Below, in pieces: positions 5,317 through 7,923 of a stretch of DNA of 7,923 nucleotides. Position 1 is the first letter of the stretch. Every line of letters begins with the position of its first letter. The notes beneath the pieces were generated by a model that was given only the letters and a program-made list of their open reading frames with translations, had not been told where the DNA came from and searched no databases. Origin of the DNA: Clostridia bacterium (GTDB taxonomy: Bacteria; Bacillota; Clostridia; Christensenellales; CAG-1252); assembly GCA_017615495.1 (NCBI GenBank), contig JAGAAA010000121.1, forward strand, positions 1 through 7,923, given 5' to 3'. The position numbers were made by a program, and so were the translations under genes.

Positions 5317-6660
5317 ATGATCAATTTGCCAAGCGATTACAAACAGCGGATGCAACGCCTTTTGGGCGAAGATTTTCCAAAGTACGAAAAGGCGCTTCTC
5401 GATCCACCGTCGAGAGGTCTTTTGATCAACACGAAAAAGGTGACGGAAGAAAGCTTTGACCGCCTTTTTGCCTTTCATACCGAGCCTATCTCTTACTTTA
5501 GCAAAGGACGGCGACTTTTGTCGGATGAAAAAGTCGGGGGCGACCCCTTGTACGCCGCGGGACTTTACTACATGCAGGACCCCGGCGCCATGAGTTCCGT
5601 CGCCGCTCTGCCCGAAATAAAGGGTCGCGTTTTGGACGTTGCCGCCGCTCCGGGCGGTAAGACCATCGCCGCCGCCCTCTCCTCCGAGGACGTATTCGTC
5701 GTAGCGAACGAGATCAACTTTTCAAGAGCGAAGATATTGATGCAAAACGTGGAGCGCTTGGGGCTCAAAAACGTGGCGGTAACTTCGCTTGCTCCCAAGG
5801 ACTTTGGCAAGTATACGCCCGAAAGTTTTGATTTGATCATCGCCGACCTTCCCTGCAGCGGCGAAGGTATGTTCCGCAAAGAGCCCGCCGCGCTTGCCGC
5901 TTGGAATGAAAACATCAACGCAATGAACGCCGAAAGGCAAAAGGATATCTTAAAAGGCATCCTACCCGCCCTCAAAAAGGGTGGCACCCTGCTTTACTCC
6001 ACCTGCACCTACGCCGTGGAAGAAAACGAGGAGATCGTTTTGTTCCTGATGCGTGAGTTCGGCATGGCCCTCCTCTCCCCGCGGGAAGAAGTTTTTGCCG
6101 CGACTGCCCCCGGCGTTTCCGTGAAGGGTGAAGACCTTTCGCTTACACGCCGCTTTTACCCCTTTATTCAAGCGGGCGAAGGACAGTTTTTTGCCCTCCT
6201 CAAGAAGCCGAGCGAAGCGCTTTATACCACCAAGAGCATCCCCACGAAACTTTCCGTCAATGAGGAAAAGCGCGTGAAGGAATTCACCGACCGCTACGTA
6301 GAAGGGAGCATTGGCGTCATCAACAAACAAGGCGACGACTATTACGCCGTCAGCCCCGTCGCTCGCACCTTGCCCCTCAGGTATCTTTCGGAAGGAGTGC
6401 GCCTTGGCACCCTTTCGGGCGGAAAGTTCTTGCCCCATCACAACCTTTTTACCGCCTTTGGCGGCGCGTTCAAAAACAAAGAAAACCTTTCCTTGACCGA
6501 CCCGCGCTTAAACGATTACCTCCGTGGGCTGGAGATCGACGCCAAGGAAGCGGCAGACGGCTACGTCGCCATCCTTGTAGAAGGTTACCCCCTCGGCGGT
6601 GGCAAAAACGTCGGCGGGAGAATTAAGAATCACTACCCCAAAGGATTAAGAAATCATTAG
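5317..6660 (+). CDS. rsmF: RsmF/YebU-type 16S rRNA (cytosine-C5) methyltransferase, NOL1/NOP2/Sun family
   Basis: 447 residues. It transfers a methyl group from S-adenosylmethionine to carbon 5 of a cytosine in rRNA, probably in the small subunit near the decoding site (C1407 in E. coli). The N-terminus (LPSDYKQRMQRLLG, 4-17) has the family's usual L-P...M...LG opening, which supports this ATG. The SAM-binding motif I is LDVAAAPGGKT (106-116); most relatives have a cysteine before AAPGGK and this one has alanine. Motif IV is DLPCSGEGMFRKEP (177-190) with C180, and motif VI is YSTCTYAVEENE (227-238) with the catalytic C230; the two-cysteine pair is intact. RRFYPFIQAGEGQFFALL (278-295) closes the catalytic domain. 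Residues from about 310 form the RsmF-type C-terminal extension with a PUA-like region. No ribosome site precedes the ATG. The exact target base cannot be read from sequence. Confidence 0.93.
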   Translation: MINLPSDYKQRMQRLLGEDFPKYEKALLDPPSRGLLINTKKVTEESFDRLFAFHTEPISYFSKGRRLLSDEKVGGDPLYAAGLYYMQDPGAMSSVAALPEIKGRVLDVAAAPGGKTIAAALSSEDVFVVANEINFSRAKILMQNVERLGLKNVAVTSLAPKDFGKYTPESFDLIIADLPCSGEGMFRKEPAALAAWNENINAMNAERQKDILKGILPALKKGGTLLYSTCTYAVEENEEIVLFLMREFGMALLSPREEVFAATAPGVSVKGEDLSLTRRFYPFIQAGEGQFFALLKKPSEALYTTKSIPTKLSVNEEKRVKEFTDRYVEGSIGVINKQGDDYYAVSPVARTLPLRYLSEGVRLGTLSGGKFLPHHNLFTAFGGAFKNKENLSLTDPRLNDYLRGLEIDAKEAADGYVAILVEGYPLGGGKNVGGRIKNHYPKGLRNH

Positions 6661-6795
6661 CATGCACAGTTTCAAATTCTCCGTCGCATTCTTAAAAAGG
6701 CAACGGAGAAGGGTTGCAGATGCGCGGCTCTACAAAAAAATCCGCAGTTTTTCTTTTTAACACAAAAATCTTTTGACTACATTCTATACAAAAGC
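6661..6795. other. Intergenic sequence after rsmF with two small hairpins
   Basis: No gene is seen. TTCTCCGT (6677-6684) and ACGGAGAA (6703-6710) form an eight-pair stem with an 18-base loop but no T run after it. GCGG (6724-6727) and CCGC (6742-6745) make a short stem followed by AG and a run of ten T interrupted by one C (6748-6758); this could be a weak terminator for rsmF, though four pairs with a 14-base loop is poor. Confidence 0.45.
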
Positions 6796-6919
6796 AAAGA
6801 CGGCGAAGAATGGTGCTCAGACAAGGCGCAACGAAAAACCCCGCAGGCGCGTACTGCTTGTACGTAACTACGGGGTTTTGAGTTGGAACAAAGTATCAGC
6901 GCCGCTATGCGCCGTCTTT
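6796..6919. repeat. 124-bp imperfect palindrome (possible dispersed palindromic element)
   Basis: The outer arms are AAAGACGGCG (6796-6805) and CGCCGTCTTT (6910-6919). Moving inward: a 6x6 unpaired loop, GGTGCT (6812-6817) with AGCGCC (6898-6903), CAAC (6829-6832) with GTTG (6882-6885), a GA/GA double mismatch, AAAACCCCG (6835-6843) with CGGGGTTTT (6871-6879), and a terminal CGTAC-TGCTT-GTACG hairpin (6850-6864). The whole stretch can fold as one rod on either strand. Its right arm ends on the first base of the stop codon of the neighbouring gene. Such nested arms between convergent genes resemble REP/MITE-like elements; copies elsewhere in the genome cannot be seen from this window. Confidence 0.7.
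6835..6879. terminator. Bidirectional rho-independent terminator between convergent genes
   Basis: A nine-pair stem AAAACCCCG/CGGGGTTTT encloses a smaller CGTAC/GTACG hairpin. On the minus strand the GC stem is followed by five T, ending the YegP-like gene; on the plus strand by four T, ending rsmF. The location between two genes that converge is what such a terminator would serve. Confidence 0.75.
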
Positions 6920-7923
6920 TACTTCAGGATTGCGTTTTGAGCGAAAGCACGCACAGAGTGCACGCTGTTCTCCGCGCTCTGACGAGTGGAATAGCTTTCA
7001 CCGAAGTAACGCATATGCGAACGAGCGTTCAAACGCAGGATGAAGCGGAACTTGCCCTTCTTATCCATATCGGTCACGAAGATGCCGGTATCCGCCGCCT
7101 TCTTGAAGGTTTCGATGCCGCTCTTGGCGCCCTGCTCGGAAGTGAACGCCGGGCTCTCCAAAAGGAGCTGACCGTTGTTTGCCTTCAAAAGGAAGTAGAA
7201 CTTGCCAAACCTTTCCTCAATGATGTACTTACCGCCTGCCTTGTTCTCTTCGGGCTTAAGTGGCTTGGTGACTACGGGCAAGGTTTCGACGGCATCCTCC
7301 TCGTCATTTTCTTCCATTCTCTTGACCACCGTGGTGGGAGCGAACCTCTTGACGGAAAGGATGGACTTCTCCGCGCTTTGACGACTGGCGTAGGTCTCGC
7401 CGTGATAGTGCATTTGCGAACGAGCGGAGGTCCTCAAGATGAACTTGAAGTTGCCGTTCTTATCCACGTCGATGGAGAACTCGCCCACTTCGACGGCGTT
7501 CTTAAAGGTCTCGATCGCCTTCTTGGCGCCTGCGACGGTGGTGTAACCGGAGCTTTCCAACAAAAGCTGACCGTTGTTTGCCTTCAAAAGGAAGTAGAAA
7601 CCGCCGTGCTTCTTGATGATCTCGTACTTGCCGCCGTTTTTGATCTTCTCTTCGCCCTTTGCCGCTTTTGCGTCGGAGGACTTTTCTTCCTCTTCGGGCT
7701 CGTCGTCATCAATGAACTCAATGGGATCTTCGGCCTCGTCGTTGTCGGAATAGTCGTCCGTCAAACCTTCGTCAAGATTTTCCTCTTCGGGCTCCTCTTC
7801 GGGGGCGGGCTCCTCAGCGGGCGCTTCTTCCGCCACGGCTGCTACGGGTTCTTCTTCAACGGCTTCTTCAGCAGGTTCCTCAGCGGGGGCTTCCTCAGCG
7901 GGAGCCTCTTCTACCGGAGCTTC
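6919..7923 (-). CDS. YegP/DUF1508 repeat protein with acidic N-terminal tail, 5' end cut by window edge
   Basis: 334 codons are visible and the frame stays open to the right edge. A GTG at 7836-7834 could be read as a start, but the Glu/Ala/Pro-rich sequence continues unchanged upstream of it, so the true start is probably beyond the window. Visible residues 1-85 are acidic low-complexity sequence with EAPAEE-like repeats. Then come two copies of a roughly 100-residue unit, about 98-196 and 231-329, each with two YegP-type motifs: one with FYFLLKANNGQLLLES and a following helix, one with F(K/R)FILR...ARS and GE(T/S)Y(A/S)(S/T)RQSAE. This gives four motifs in an A-B-A-B pattern, joined by an acidic linker. 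YegP-domain proteins are small alpha-beta proteins of unsettled function. No signal peptide or membrane span is visible, but the N-terminus is missing. The stop codon touches the palindrome at 6796-6919. Confidence 0.85.
   Translation of the reverse strand, partial: EAPVEEAPAEEAPAEEPAEEAVEEEPVAAVAEEAPAEEPAPEEEPEEENLDEGLTDDYSDNDEAEDPIEFIDDDEPEEEEKSSDAKAAKGEEKIKNGGKYEIIKKHGGFYFLLKANNGQLLLESSGYTTVAGAKKAIETFKNAVEVGEFSIDVDKNGNFKFILRTSARSQMHYHGETYASRQSAEKSILSVKRFAPTTVVKRMEENDEEDAVETLPVVTKPLKPEENKAGGKYIIEERFGKFYFLLKANNGQLLLESPAFTSEQGAKSGIETFKKAADTGIFVTDMDKKGKFRFILRLNARSHMRYFGESYSTRQSAENSVHSVRAFAQNAILK
6937..7632 (-). repeat. Internal tandem duplication of the YegP unit
   Basis: Copy 1 is at about 7336-7632 and copy 2 at about 6937-7233, offset by 399 bases (133 codons). 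A 35-base block is identical in both (7166-7200 and 7565-7599), while the remaining sequence differs at many sites. This indicates an old duplication in which one stretch has been kept or re-made identical. Confidence 0.85.

Noticed and set aside
5074..5478. 134-codon minus-strand frame spanning the divergent intergenic region
   Set aside because: It overlaps the start of rsmF in antisense and covers both promoters; the basic, aromatic-rich product has no family features.
6773..6790. TTGACT followed by TATACA after rsmF as a promoter
   Set aside because: The two elements are only six bases apart, far too close for a sigma70-type promoter, and no gene follows on that strand.
7834..7836. GTG start for the YegP-like gene
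   Set aside because: The same acidic repeat runs on upstream to the window edge without a stop, so the GTG is more likely an internal valine.
7640..7923. Repetitive stretch at the right edge as a CRISPR or minisatellite
   Set aside because: The repetition is explained by Glu/Ala/Pro codons in an open frame; there are no regular repeats with unique spacers.

Overview
The window carries the front half of a bacterial V/A-type (vacuolar/archaeal-type) ATPase operon, read on the minus strand. Ahead of it lie ribose-5-phosphate isomerase B and a small unknown gene, and beside it a plus-strand rRNA cytosine methyltransferase and a minus-strand YegP/DUF1508 repeat protein. The subunit order (ntpF-I-K-E-C), the close match of the K subunit to the Enterococcus hirae Na+-ATPase, AGGAGG-type ribosome sites and TTGACA/TATAAT-type promoters all point to a Gram-positive anaerobe, most likely an uncultured Clostridia-like member of the Firmicutes. 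That placement is an inference from gene content, not from a marker gene.

Layout from left to right. 1-783 (-): V-ATPase subunit C, open at the left edge. 785-1354 (-): subunit E. 1358-1825 (-): proteolipid K. 1822-3837 (-): subunit I. 3818-4150 (-): stalk subunit F (G/H type). 4152-4595 (-): rpiB. These six genes touch or overlap, and one strong promoter (4639-4668) precedes rpiB. 4669-5040 (-): a small hypothetical gene with its own promoter (5073-5101). 5059-5316: a divergent intergenic region. 5317-6660 (+): an RsmF-type rRNA m5C methyltransferase, apparently made from a leaderless message. 6661-6918: a convergent intergenic region almost filled by hairpins, including a 124-bp imperfect palindrome whose centre looks like a two-way terminator. 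6919-7923 (-): an acidic-tailed protein with four YegP-like motifs, open at the right edge.

How the genes fit together. Subunits I and K form the membrane motor, E and F the peripheral stalks, and C the socket between ring and central shaft. The catalytic A and B subunits and the shaft subunits should lie beyond the left edge. K keeps all five residues that bind Na+ in E. hirae NtpK, so the machine probably moves Na+. rpiB has no known mechanical tie to the ATPase, but its position puts both under one promoter.

Nothing here is a clear new defence or mobile system. The items most worth a second look are the palindromic element, the leaderless methyltransferase start, the duplicated YegP protein and the rpiB/V-ATPase coupling.
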